64,000 bases of DNA from Aquimarina atlantica (GCF_000626715.1 NZ_AQRA01000004.1:186001-250000), one strand, 5' to 3'; positions 8,043-15,594 are shown, numbered from the stretch's first letter. Numbers and translations: made by a program. The notes: generated by a model not told the origin, from the letters alone.

Positions 8043-9770
8043 ATGCAAATCACAGATTCTGTTATAAACCTTAGAGTTGACGAATGGTTAACTCCGGTTT
8101 TTGATACCGCCACACAAAAAGAAATTAAAAATTTACAGGATACTAATTCAGAAGAATTAAAAGAGAGTTTTTATAAAGACCTCGAATTTGGTACTGGCGG
8201 TATGCGTGGTGTCATGGGCGTTGGTACCAATAGAATCAACAAATATACCCTGGGAAAAAGCACTCAAGGATTAAGTAATTATCTGATTAAGCAATTTGCT
8301 GGAGAACAGCCCAAAGCAGTAATCGCTTATGATTGTAGACACAATAGTGATACATTGGCACAAGTTGTTGCAGATGTATTTTCTGCTAATGGGATTAAAG
8401 TCTATTTATTCTCTAGTCTTCGTCCCACTCCAGAATTATCTTTTGCCGTACGAGAATTAGGATGTCATTGTGGCATTGTACTTACTGCAAGTCATAATCC
8501 GCCAGAATATAATGGATATAAAGTATACTGGCAGGATGGCGGACAATTAGTTCCTCCGCAGGATGGTGAGATTATTTCAGAAATAAACGCATTAAAATAT
8601 TCAGATATTCGATTTGATACCAATCCCGATCTTATTCAAAAAATAGATCAGGAGATCGATACGGTTTTTATCGAACAAAGTGTAAAAAACGGAAGTTTTG
8701 CAGCTACCCAGGAAGCAAAAGACAATACAACCATTGTTTTTACTTCGTTACACGGCACCTCTATTACTGCTGTGCCCGAGACTCTCGAAAAAGCGGGATA
8801 CAAAAATGTACATATTGTACAAGAACAGGCAGAACCCGATGGTAATTTTCCTACTGTAAAATCTCCTAATCCAGAAGAACCAGAAGCCTTAACTATGGCA
8901 ATGGAACTCGCTGCCAAAGTTGATGCAGATATTGTAATCGGTACTGATCCCGATTGTGATCGATTAGGAATAGCTGTGCGTAATGATCAGGGAGAGTTAC
9001 AATTACTTAACGGAAACCAAACTATGATTGTAATGACCTGGTTTTTGTTAGAAAATTATAAAAAACAAGGGTTTACAGGTAACGAGTTTATTGCCTCTAC
9101 CATAGTATCGACTCCGATGATGCAAAGTCTGGCCCAGGCCTATGGTGTAGAATATAAAGAAGTACTCACCGGTTTTAAATGGATCGCCAAATTAATTAAA
9201 GATTTCCCCGAGCAACACTTTATTGGTGGTGGTGAAGAAAGTTTTGGATTTATGGTTGGTGATTTTGTTAGAGATAAAGATGCAGTAACATCTACCCTAC
9301 TCGCTTGTGAAATTGTTGCTTTTGCGAAAGCTAATGGCAGTTCTTTTTATAGTACTTTATTAGATTTATATACAAAACATGGTTTTTATAAGGAGCATTT
9401 GGTTTCATTAGTAAAAAAAGGAATCGATGGTGCTGCAGAGATTAAGCAAACTATGGTGGATTTAAGAAATAATCCTCCAGAATCTCTTAATGAAGAAAAA
9501 GTAGTACTGATCGAGGATTATCAAACGGGTATTGCCAAAAACGTTCAGGATCATACAGAACACAGTATCGATATCCCAAAATCAAATGTTTTGATATTTT
9601 ATACCGAAGCGGGAAGCAAAATTGCTGCCAGGCCCAGTGGTACAGAACCGAAGATCAAATTTTATATCAGTGTACAGGAATCACTTCAGACAAGTGCCGA
9701 CTTTACTACTGTACAACAACAATTAGATGGTAAAATTGAAGCCATCAAAAAAGACTTACAATTAACTTAA
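8043..9770 (+). CDS. Phosphoglucomutase/phosphomannomutase (alpha-D-phosphohexomutase)
   Basis: 575 aa, the length of the bacterial PgcA-like mutases. It interconverts hexose 1- and 6-phosphates. The phosphoserine loop is TASHNP with the catalytic Ser at 150, the Mg2+ loop is DPDCDR at 302-307, the sugar-binding loop is GGGEESFGF, and the phosphate-binding loop is RPSGTEPK at 530-537. All four functional segments are intact and in the usual order. It has its own promoter and is followed 31 nt later by the ABC exporter. Confidence 0.93.
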   Translation: MQITDSVINLRVDEWLTPVFDTATQKEIKNLQDTNSEELKESFYKDLEFGTGGMRGVMGVGTNRINKYTLGKSTQGLSNYLIKQFAGEQPKAVIAYDCRHNSDTLAQVVADVFSANGIKVYLFSSLRPTPELSFAVRELGCHCGIVLTASHNPPEYNGYKVYWQDGGQLVPPQDGEIISEINALKYSDIRFDTNPDLIQKIDQEIDTVFIEQSVKNGSFAATQEAKDNTTIVFTSLHGTSITAVPETLEKAGYKNVHIVQEQAEPDGNFPTVKSPNPEEPEALTMAMELAAKVDADIVIGTDPDCDRLGIAVRNDQGELQLLNGNQTMIVMTWFLLENYKKQGFTGNEFIASTIVSTPMMQSLAQAYGVEYKEVLTGFKWIAKLIKDFPEQHFIGGGEESFGFMVGDFVRDKDAVTSTLLACEIVAFAKANGSSFYSTLLDLYTKHGFYKEHLVSLVKKGIDGAAEIKQTMVDLRNNPPESLNEEKVVLIEDYQTGIAKNVQDHTEHSIDIPKSNVLIFYTEAGSKIAARPSGTEPKIKFYISVQESLQTSADFTTVQQQLDGKIEAIKKDLQLT

Positions 9771-9801
9771 ACAACAGTGATAGCTGTTCAGTATATTTTT
9801 A

Positions 9802-11631
9802 ATGAATTATTTTAAACAAATTCTTCGCTTTGCGAAACCCTATAAATCTTACGGAATTTTAAATATAATCTGTAATATTTTTTATGCACTTTTCAGCGCA
9901 TTATCATTTATAGCACTAATACCAATGTTAAAAGTGTTGTTTAATAAAGATGAAGGTATTGTGTATCCAAAACCAGAATGGAAAGGCATTGTAAGTTCTA
10001 AGGAATATCTAACAGATAGCTTGAATTTATATATTTCAGATACCATTGCGTCTGAAGGAAAATTACAGGTTCTTACCTATATGATTATTGTAATCATATC
10101 TATATTTATGCTAAAGAACCTTTTTAATTACCTGGCAATGTATTTTATTACTTTTTTAAGAAATGGTGTACTAAGAGATATAAGAGATGAGCTTTATGAA
10201 AAAACTATTAGTTTACCACTGTCCTTCTTCTCTGAAAAAAGAAAGGGGGATACTATGGCTAGAATATCTACCGATGTCTTAGAAATACAACATTCCTTCT
10301 TATCTATATTAGAACTTATTGTAAGAGAACCTTTAACAATTATTTTCACCTTAATATTTATGTTTTACCTGAGTACAAAACTCACCTTATTTGTATTTAT
10401 TTTTATCCCGATCTCAGGGTTTTTAATTTCATTAATTGGTAAAACACTGAAAAAGCATTCTGACAAAGTTCAACAAGAACAAGGTTTTTTTCTATCTATT
10501 GTTGAAGAAACTCTTGGCGGATTAAAAGTAATTAAAGGGTTTAATGCTGAAGGGATTTTTGGAAAAAAGTTTAAGCAATCTACTAAAAGGTTTTTCAGCT
10601 ATTCGAACACCTTATTAAACAGGCAGAATCTAGCATCACCAACAAGTGAATTCCTTGGTATTTGTGTTATCTCTGTATTATTATGGTATGGTGGAAGACT
10701 TGTTTTTATAGATGGTTCCTTAGAATCAGAAATGTTTTTAGCTTATATCGGTTTAGCATATAACATTTTAACTCCTGCTAAGGCGATTTCAAAAGCCAAT
10801 TATGGAGTTAAAAAAGGTAATGCAGCAGCAGAGCGTGTACTCGAAATATTAAATACGACCTCTCCTCTACAGGATCATCCGGATGCAAAAGAGAAAAAAG
10901 AATTTACTTCTGATATTAGTATAGAAAACATCTCTTTTAAATATGAAGATGAGTATGTTCTAAATGATTTTTCTTTACAAGTACCCAAAGGCAGTTCTGT
11001 TGCCCTGGTTGGTCAGTCTGGTAGTGGTAAATCTACTATCGCCAATCTTGTTACTCGTTTTTATGATGTAAATAAAGGAAGTATAAAAATAGATGGTATA
11101 GATATCAAAGACCTCACCAAACACTCCCTAAGAGATTTAATGGGATTGGTTACCCAGGATTCTATTTTATTTAATGAATCTATAAAAAATAATTTATTGG
11201 TTGGAGATCCTACTGCATCTGATGAAGAAATTATAAAAGCCTTAAAAATTGCTAATGCGTGGGAATTTGTAAAAGATTTACCAACTGGTATTGAAACCAA
11301 TATAGGAGATAGTGGTAACAAAATTAGTGGTGGACAGAAACAACGATTATCTATAGCTCGTGCTGTGCTAAAAAATCCTCCGATCATGATTTTGGATGAA
11401 GCCACTTCTGCCTTAGATACTGAAAGTGAGCGGTTAGTACAATCTGCATTAGAGAACATGATGAAAAATAGAACAAGTATTGTAATTGCTCATAGGCTAT
11501 CTACAATACAAAATTCAGATTTAATCGTTGTAATGCAAAAAGGAAAAATTGTTGAACAAGGAACGCACGATGAGCTTATTGCTAAAGATGGTATCTATCA
11601 AAAGTTAGTTAATATGCAATCATTAGAATAG
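9802..11631 (+). CDS. MsbA-like ABC exporter (fused permease and ATPase)
   Basis: 609 aa half-transporter. The N-terminal type IV exporter domain has about six membrane helices (residues 1-330). The ATPase follows, with Walker A GQSGSGKST at 404-412, Q-loop VTQDS, signature ISGGQKQRLS around 508, Walker B IMILDE around 532 and the H-loop IAHRLST. It would work as a homodimer at the inner membrane exporting a lipid or drug-like molecule; MsbA function in lipid A flipping is a family-based guess. It ends just before the first sRNA repeat, whose hairpin (11669-11684) is followed by a T-run on the plus strand and could terminate this gene too. Confidence 0.9.
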   Translation: MNYFKQILRFAKPYKSYGILNIICNIFYALFSALSFIALIPMLKVLFNKDEGIVYPKPEWKGIVSSKEYLTDSLNLYISDTIASEGKLQVLTYMIIVIISIFMLKNLFNYLAMYFITFLRNGVLRDIRDELYEKTISLPLSFFSEKRKGDTMARISTDVLEIQHSFLSILELIVREPLTIIFTLIFMFYLSTKLTLFVFIFIPISGFLISLIGKTLKKHSDKVQQEQGFFLSIVEETLGGLKVIKGFNAEGIFGKKFKQSTKRFFSYSNTLLNRQNLASPTSEFLGICVISVLLWYGGRLVFIDGSLESEMFLAYIGLAYNILTPAKAISKANYGVKKGNAAAERVLEILNTTSPLQDHPDAKEKKEFTSDISIENISFKYEDEYVLNDFSLQVPKGSSVALVGQSGSGKSTIANLVTRFYDVNKGSIKIDGIDIKDLTKHSLRDLMGLVTQDSILFNESIKNNLLVGDPTASDEEIIKALKIANAWEFVKDLPTGIETNIGDSGNKISGGQKQRLSIARAVLKNPPIMILDEATSALDTESERLVQSALENMMKNRTSIVIAHRLSTIQNSDLIVVMQKGKIVEQGTHDELIAKDGIYQKLVNMQSLE

Positions 11632-11662
11632 GTAAATCCTCTATAATAGCAGCTATATAAAT

Positions 11663-11684
11663 AAAAAAGAGTGCTTCCGCACTC
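11663..11684. terminator. Terminator hairpin of sRNA copy 1, probably also of the ABC exporter
   Basis: GAGTGC (11669-11674), loop TTCC, GCACTC (11679-11684). An A-run on the left gives a T-run on the minus strand; TTTTTC on the right serves the plus strand. It is therefore probably bidirectional. Confidence 0.75.
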
Positions 11685-11794
11685 TTTTTCTTCACACAAA
11701 TCATCTTAATTTAGGGGCTTATTCTAAAATTAAAACTCACTCTTATTAATATCTTCCATCTTGGGGGGGATGGAAAGACTAACTTTCTTTAATT
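11663..11794 (-). ncRNA. Candidate C-rich-loop sRNA, copy 1
   Basis: Predicted transcript of about 130 nt on the minus strand. 5' hairpin: TTCCAT/ATGGAA stem around a loop with seven consecutive C. Middle hairpin: TTTTAATTTTAG with CTAAATTAAG, loop AATAAGCCC. 3' end: GAGTGC-GGAA-GCACTC followed by six T. The first stem differs from the other copies by a C:G for T:A exchange, a compensatory change favouring an RNA. Promoter at 11801-11832. This copy is the most diverged of the four. Confidence 0.6.
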
Positions 11795-11800
11795 ATGGTG

Positions 11801-11832
11801 TAAATATACTACAAAAATCCGGTACACACAAA
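11801..11832 (-). promoter_or_regulatory. Promoter of sRNA copy 1
   Basis: On the minus strand TTTG (11832-11829), 20 nt, TATATTTA (11808-11801). This fits the Bacteroidetes layout TTTG-N19-21-TAnnTTTG with A in place of the last G. Confidence 0.55.
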
Positions 11833-11896
11833 TAAAAATTGAATTTTATCTATAAAAAATACTTTTTATCAGCATAAATTAAAATACAATATTATT

Positions 11897-11920
11897 TTTT
11901 GTAGTATAAAACCTACAAAA
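11897..11920. promoter_or_regulatory. Inverted repeat upstream of sRNA copy 1
   Basis: TTTTGTAG, 8 nt, CTACAAAA. Its centre lies about 100 bp upstream of the -7 box. The same kind of element sits at the same distance upstream of copies 2 and 3, so it may be an operator or activator site. Confidence 0.45.
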
Positions 11921-11980
11921 TTATTTATTAAAAGAATAACAAATTTTCTTTAAATAAAGGTTATCGAAAGTATGAAACAG

Positions 11981-12005
11981 AAAAAAGAGTGCTTTCGCAC
12001 TCTTT
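11981..12005 (-). terminator. Terminator of sRNA copy 2
   Basis: GAGTGC (11987-11992), TTTC, GCACTC (11997-12002). On the minus strand it is a GAAA-capped stem followed by six T. Confidence 0.75.
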
Positions 12006-12108
12006 CTCTTCACACAAATCATCTTAATTTAGGGGCTTATTCTAAAATTAAAACTCACTTTTATAAAAACTTTCATCTTGGGGGAAATGAAAGAACTCAA
12101 TCATTATT
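11981..12108 (-). ncRNA. Candidate C-rich-loop sRNA, copy 2
   Basis: Transcript predicted from about 12108 to the A-run at 11981. 5' hairpin CTTTCAT/ATGAAAG with five C in the loop, middle AU-rich hairpin with loop AATAAGCCC, and terminator AGAGTGC-GAAA-GCACTCT with a GNRA tetraloop followed by T-run. Nearly identical to copies 3 and 4. An 18-codon frame in this copy is not kept in copies 1 and 4. Confidence 0.62.
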
Positions 12109-12114
12109 ACACTG

Positions 12115-12145
12115 TAAAGATAGTAATTATTTTTAATCCACCAAA
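12115..12145 (-). promoter_or_regulatory. Promoter of sRNA copy 2
   Basis: Minus strand TTTG (12145-12142), 19 nt, TATCTTTA (12122-12115). Further upstream the ATGCATTTTATC block is shared with copies 3 and 4. Confidence 0.55.
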
Positions 12146-12210
12146 TAAAAAATGCATTTTATCTAATAATTATGTTTTTTAACACTACATACCAAACTAA
12201 AAATATCAAT

Positions 12211-12232
12211 TTTGTAATACTAACCTTACAAA
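12211..12232. promoter_or_regulatory. Inverted repeat upstream of sRNA copy 2
   Basis: TTTGTAA, 8 nt, TTACAAA, centred about 100 bp upstream of the -7 box. Confidence 0.45.
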
Positions 12233-12263
12233 TGTTAATTTTTTAAATAAGAATATAAAACAG

Positions 12264-12286
12264 AAAAAAAGAGTGCTTTCGCACTC
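12264..12286 (-). terminator. Terminator of sRNA copy 3
   Basis: GAGTGC, TTTC, GCACTC; GAAA-capped stem and seven T when read on the minus strand. Confidence 0.75.
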
Positions 12287-12392
12287 TTTCTCTTCACACA
12301 AATCATCTTAATTTAGGGGCTTACTCTAAAATTAAAACTCACTTTTATAAAAACTTTCATCTTGGGGGGAATGAAAGAACTCAATCATTATT
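12264..12392 (-). ncRNA. Candidate C-rich-loop sRNA, copy 3
   Basis: 5' hairpin CTTTCAT (12354-12360) with ATGAAAG (12371-12377), loop containing six C on the RNA strand. Middle hairpin uses 12307-12316 and 12326-12335 with loop AGTAAGCCC. The terminator stem is 12271-12276 with 12281-12286, followed by seven T on the minus strand. Very close to copies 2 and 4. Confidence 0.62.
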
Positions 12393-12398
12393 ACACTG

Positions 12399-12429
12399 TA
12401 AAGATAGTAATTATTTTTAATCTACCAAA
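12399..12429 (-). promoter_or_regulatory. Promoter of sRNA copy 3
   Basis: Minus strand TTTG (12429-12426), 19 nt, TATCTTTA (12406-12399). Confidence 0.55.
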
Positions 12430-12493
12430 CAAAAAATGCATTTTATCTAAAAATAATGCTTTTAAACTTTAAAAAACAAACTAAAATTATAAA

Positions 12494-12515
12494 ATTGTAG
12501 TATTTTACTTACAAT
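12494..12515. promoter_or_regulatory. Inverted repeat upstream of sRNA copy 3
   Basis: ATTGTA, 10 nt, TACAAT, centred about 98 bp upstream of the -7 box, matching copies 1 and 2 in position. Confidence 0.4.
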
Positions 12516-12556
12516 CATAAATCATACTCAACTTGAACTATAAAGGTATAAAACAT

Positions 12557-12578
12557 AAAAAAGAGTGCTTTCGCACTC
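12557..12578 (-). terminator. Terminator of sRNA copy 4
   Basis: GAGTGC, TTTC, GCACTC; GAAA-capped stem and six T on the minus strand. Confidence 0.75.
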
Positions 12579-12685
12579 TTTCTCTTCACACAAATCATCT
12601 TAATTTAGGGGCTTACTCTAAAATTAAAACTCACTTTTATAAAAACTTTCATCTTGGGGGAAATGAAAGAACTCAATAATTAATT
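12557..12685 (-). ncRNA. Candidate C-rich-loop sRNA, copy 4
   Basis: 5' hairpin CTTTCAT/ATGAAAG with five C in the loop, middle hairpin with loop AGTAAGCCC, and terminator stem 12563-12568 with 12573-12578 followed by six T on the minus strand. The ATG of the small frame seen in copies 2 and 3 is changed to ATT here, which argues against a peptide. The promoter of this copy is divergent from the sigma gene at 12898. Confidence 0.62.
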
Positions 12686-12691
12686 ACACTG

Positions 12692-12722
12692 TAAAGATAG
12701 TAATTATTTTCAATTCACCAAA
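12692..12722 (-). promoter_or_regulatory. Promoter of sRNA copy 4
   Basis: Minus strand TTTG (12722-12719), 19 nt, TATCTTTA (12699-12692). At the place of the inverted repeat of the other copies this one has a direct repeat, CTACAAAATT and CTTACAAAAT (12781-12800). Confidence 0.55.
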
Positions 12723-12897
12723 CAAAAAATGCATTTTATCTATAAAAAAAGCAAATAATCATGTTTTTTAACGTTTATTCCTACAAAATTCTTACAAAAT
12801 AATATTCTTGTACTAATTAAACCTTTTTTATGTACATTAGTCATATAGTAGTACCAAGGTCAAATAATTGATCTTTTAAATAAAACTAATTTTACTT

Positions 12898-13446
12898 TTG
12901 AACACTCAAGAAGAACAAGAACTACTTATTGCCTTACAATCAGAAGAGCATATCAATATCGCTTTTGGTAAGCTTGTTGCTATATATCAACAACGGCTTT
13001 ATTGGCATATCAGGAATATGGTAAAAAATCACGATGATACAGATGATATATTACAAAATGTGTTTATTAAAGTGTATAAGAATATAAAAAAATTTAAAGG
13101 AGATAGTAAATTATATTCCTGGTTGTATCGCATAGCAACGAATGAATCTATTACTTTCCTTAATCAAAAAGCAAAAAAATATAATATTAGCAATGAAGAG
13201 TTAAGTTTACAGTTAATCCAAAATCTCGAAGCAGATGTATATTATGAAGGAGATCAAATACAATTAGAGTTGCAAAAGGCTATAGCGACGTTACCACAAA
13301 AACAACAACAGGTTTTTAATATGAAATATTTTCAGGAGCTAAAATATAGAGAGATGTCAGAAATTTTAGAAACCAGTGAAGGAGCATTAAAAGCTTCATA
13401 TCATTTAGCTTCAAAAAAAATTGAAGAATTTTTAAAAAAAGATTAA
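12898..13446 (+). CDS. RNA polymerase sigma-70 factor, ECF subfamily
   Basis: 182 aa starting at a TTG. Sigma region 2 (about residues 20-90) contains NHDDTDDILQNVFIKVYKNI and the SWLYRIATNESITFL block. Region 4 (about 125-180) has the helix-turn-helix LKYREMSEILETSEGALKASYH. It would direct core RNA polymerase to a small set of promoters in response to an envelope signal. The two downstream genes encode a membrane protein and a periplasmic helical protein, a conserved flavobacterial trio, with gaps of 31 and 9 nt. Confidence 0.88.
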   Translation: MNTQEEQELLIALQSEEHINIAFGKLVAIYQQRLYWHIRNMVKNHDDTDDILQNVFIKVYKNIKKFKGDSKLYSWLYRIATNESITFLNQKAKKYNISNEELSLQLIQNLEADVYYEGDQIQLELQKAIATLPQKQQQVFNMKYFQELKYREMSEILETSEGALKASYHLASKKIEEFLKKD

Positions 13447-13477
13447 ACCTTTTTGTATTAAAAAAGTCTTACTATCA

Positions 13478-14002
13478 GTGAAAAAAGATAAATCACATAA
13501 AAACAATGACGGCTTTAAAGTACCAGAAGGCTATTTTGAAAGTTTTGAAAACAAACTTTTTGAAAAAATAGCTTCTGATACCGATGGTCAACTGAGTTCT
13601 AAAATGGATTCGGGTTTTAAAGTTCCCGAAGACTATTTTGACACTCTTAAAGATACTGTATTGCAAAAAATTGATGATGATACCCCCAAAGGGAAACTTA
13701 TCTCATTACAAACCAGAAGAACTATTTTATACTTCTCTGGTATTGCCGCAATGATTGCTATTATCATATCTATATCCATACCAAAAGAATCAAAAGTAAA
13801 TTTTGATACTATTGAAGTTGCAGATATACATGCTTATTTTAATGAAGAAGATATTGAATTAAGCACTACAGAAATAGCAGCGCTATTAGATGATGATATT
13901 ACATATTCTGAGACATTCGAAAAAGAAATAATAGATGATGAAACTTTATTAGAATATTTATCAGAAGAGGATTTAGATGATGATATTATATTTACAGAAT
14001 AA
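13478..14002 (+). CDS. Single-pass membrane protein, probable anti-sigma partner
   Basis: 174 aa from a GTG start. The cytoplasmic part has two copies of one motif, GFKVPEGYFESFENKLFEKI at 11-30 and GFKVPEDYFDTLKDTVLQKI at about 47-66. A single membrane helix follows (about 85-105). The C-terminal part is strongly acidic and presumably periplasmic. Position directly after an ECF sigma gene and this topology suggest an anti-sigma role, but it has no recognisable zinc-type anti-sigma (ZAS) motif, so the role is inferred from context. Confidence 0.65.
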   Translation: MKKDKSHKNNDGFKVPEGYFESFENKLFEKIASDTDGQLSSKMDSGFKVPEDYFDTLKDTVLQKIDDDTPKGKLISLQTRRTILYFSGIAAMIAIIISISIPKESKVNFDTIEVADIHAYFNEEDIELSTTEIAALLDDDITYSETFEKEIIDDETLLEYLSEEDLDDDIIFTE

Positions 14003-14011
14003 AACAAACAC

Positions 14012-14458
14012 ATGAAAAAGATAGTTTTACTTATTTGCTTTACCTGTTTTTCTATAGGTGCTTTTGCTCAACACGGGTCAAGAGAAAAAATAAAGGCATT
14101 TAAAATCGCATATATTACCGAAAAATTAGATTTAACCAGTAAAGAAGCACAGCAATTCTGGCCCATTTATAATGCACATGAAGAGACCGTTGGAAAACTT
14201 AGACGTCAAGAACGTAAATTAATTAGACGTATAAAAGAAGCCAATGATACTCCTGCTGGTCTAAGTGATACAGAAGCAGAAGATGCTATAAATAGTTTTC
14301 TGGAAGTAGAAGAACAGAAATCACAATCTCGAAAAAAATTAATCGTAGATTTAAAGAAAGTCATGCCGAGTAAGAAAATTCTAAAACTTATAAAAGCAGA
14401 AGCAGATTTTCATAAACGTATGCTTGCAAGAATTAAAGAGCGAAGAAAAAGGCATTAG
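14012..14458 (+). CDS. Periplasmic sensor-like helical protein of the ECF locus
   Basis: 148 aa with a clear signal peptide (MKKIVLLICFTCFSIGAFAQ). The mature part is almost entirely charged helix, with the LDLTSKEAQQFWPIYNAHEE motif typical of Bacteroidetes proteins annotated as sensors of ECF sigma factors and loosely like the Spy/CpxP LTxxQ pattern. It probably binds unfolded proteins or ions in the periplasm and signals through the membrane partner upstream. Last gene of the operon, with a terminator 20 nt after its stop. Confidence 0.75.
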   Translation: MKKIVLLICFTCFSIGAFAQHGSREKIKAFKIAYITEKLDLTSKEAQQFWPIYNAHEETVGKLRRQERKLIRRIKEANDTPAGLSDTEAEDAINSFLEVEEQKSQSRKKLIVDLKKVMPSKKILKLIKAEADFHKRMLARIKERRKRH

Positions 14459-14480
14459 AGTTTATTGATAAGAAAACAGA

Positions 14481-14506
14481 AAAAGAGGTTGTTATAAACC
14501 TCTTTT
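14481..14506. terminator. Bidirectional terminator
   Basis: AAAGAGGTT (14482-14490) pairs with AACCTCTTT (14497-14505), with A-run to the left and T-run to the right. It lies between convergent genes. Confidence 0.85.
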
Positions 14507-14507
14507 T

Positions 14508-15569
14508 TTATTTAAAAACCAGTTTGGCAATTCTTCCTTTACCTGCCGCTATTGCAATACTATCATTTATAAACCTTACCGTATAAAAACCTTCTTTACT
14601 TAGTTCTTTCCAACTTTTCCCCAAATCATTAGAAATCGATATCCCTGTAAACCCAACTGCTACCATTTCCTTACCACCACCATTAGGTATATATCGTATA
14701 CAACTCTTATACCCTGCTCCGCTACCTTCTGATACCAATTCCCAGGTCTTTCCTCCATCTTTTGTAATCGCTTTATTCGCCTCATTCCCCTCTGGAGCTG
14801 TATAATCTCCACCAAAAACAACCCCATTATTCTCGTCATAAAAATCAATAGAATATGCTCCCGTAGTTTCTTTTCCCTGAATCATAGGAGTATTATAAAC
14901 CTCCCATGTTTTTCCTTTATCAGGAGAATAAAACACTCTCGACTTCATTCCTCCTGTTGCTATCCATGTTTTATCGCCTATAATTGCGATGTTTCCATTG
15001 CTTGCGGCAAATGCTGCTTCTCCAACAAAAGTTTTGGGTAAGTTTTCGCAAGAAAGCTTTTTCCAGGTCTCTCCCCCATCTCTTGTAATAAGTATAGACA
15101 AACACGTATCTGTAGGATCACCCATTGCAATTCCTTCATTAGCATTCCAAAATGCAATTGCATCATAGAACGCTTTTTCGTGCATTTCGGTATATACTAT
15201 TTTCTCCTTTTTGCTCTTTCTATCTATTTTCCTTAATCGTGCAGGAGAGCTTACTCCCAAGCTAAAAAACGACTTATCGGTAAAACCAACAGCACGCTGT
15301 TCTGCAATCCAGTTTTTCTTTTTTGTAGTATCAGCTTTCGAAAACTCGATAATGGTCTTCTTTTCTGTAGTAAGGTTTATAAACCCGTACCCTTTATTAA
15401 AACCAAAACCAATCAAAGTATCATTATATATATCTAAGGCTCGTATACTTACAGAATCTTTTAAAATAGTTTCTATTTCAACTTTAGAAAAATGATGAGT
15501 AACCACTTTCTCTTCTGTAGTGCAAAAAACAAAAGTCAAAACAAATAATAAGGTATAGATTAGTTTCAT
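14508..15569 (-). CDS. BNR/Ycf48-like beta-propeller lipoprotein
   Basis: 353 aa from the ATG at 15567-15569, five codons inside the longest frame and giving the better signal (MKLIYTLLFVLTFVFC, lipobox Cys16). The body carries repeated Asp-box-like motifs, for example TRDGGETWKKL, YSPDKGKTWEVY, TKDGGKTWELV and SNDLGKSWKEL, as in BNR/sialidase-type and photosystem II assembly factor-like propellers. Bacteroidetes homologues are often called oxidoreductases without biochemical support, and I see no cofactor site. It probably binds a ligand at the cell surface or periplasm. Confidence 0.8.
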   Translation of the reverse strand: MKLIYTLLFVLTFVFCTTEEKVVTHHFSKVEIETILKDSVSIRALDIYNDTLIGFGFNKGYGFINLTTEKKTIIEFSKADTTKKKNWIAEQRAVGFTDKSFFSLGVSSPARLRKIDRKSKKEKIVYTEMHEKAFYDAIAFWNANEGIAMGDPTDTCLSILITRDGGETWKKLSCENLPKTFVGEAAFAASNGNIAIIGDKTWIATGGMKSRVFYSPDKGKTWEVYNTPMIQGKETTGAYSIDFYDENNGVVFGGDYTAPEGNEANKAITKDGGKTWELVSEGSGAGYKSCIRYIPNGGGKEMVAVGFTGISISNDLGKSWKELSKEGFYTVRFINDSIAIAAGKGRIAKLVFK

Positions 15570-15594
15570 AGGTTCTGATATCAATAATTATAGT

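Larger units (their letters stand above)
11632..12897. repeat. Four tandem copies of a small-RNA transcription unit
   Basis: The whole gap between the ABC exporter and the sigma gene is occupied by four near-identical blocks beginning at 11663, 11981, 12264 and 12557 (spacing 318, 283 and 293). Each conserved block runs from an A-run/GAGTGC hairpin on the left to about 60 nt beyond a promoter-like element on the right. The roughly 100-bp DNA between blocks is not conserved except for a short inverted repeat. No open reading frame is maintained across copies. Confidence 0.8.

Noticed and set aside
11061-11459. 132-codon frame on the minus strand inside the ABC exporter gene
   Set aside because: It lies entirely opposite the conserved ATPase domain with no recognisable protein features; a shadow of the real gene.
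12331-12387. An 18-codon frame starting MIEFF inside sRNA copies 2 and 3
   Set aside because: The ATG is lost in copy 4 and the frame is shifted by one base in copy 1, whereas the hairpins are kept in all four, so RNA structure rather than a peptide is conserved.
11663-12745. CRISPR-like array
   Set aside because: Repeat units are well over 100 bp, contain a promoter and a terminator, and no cas genes are present.
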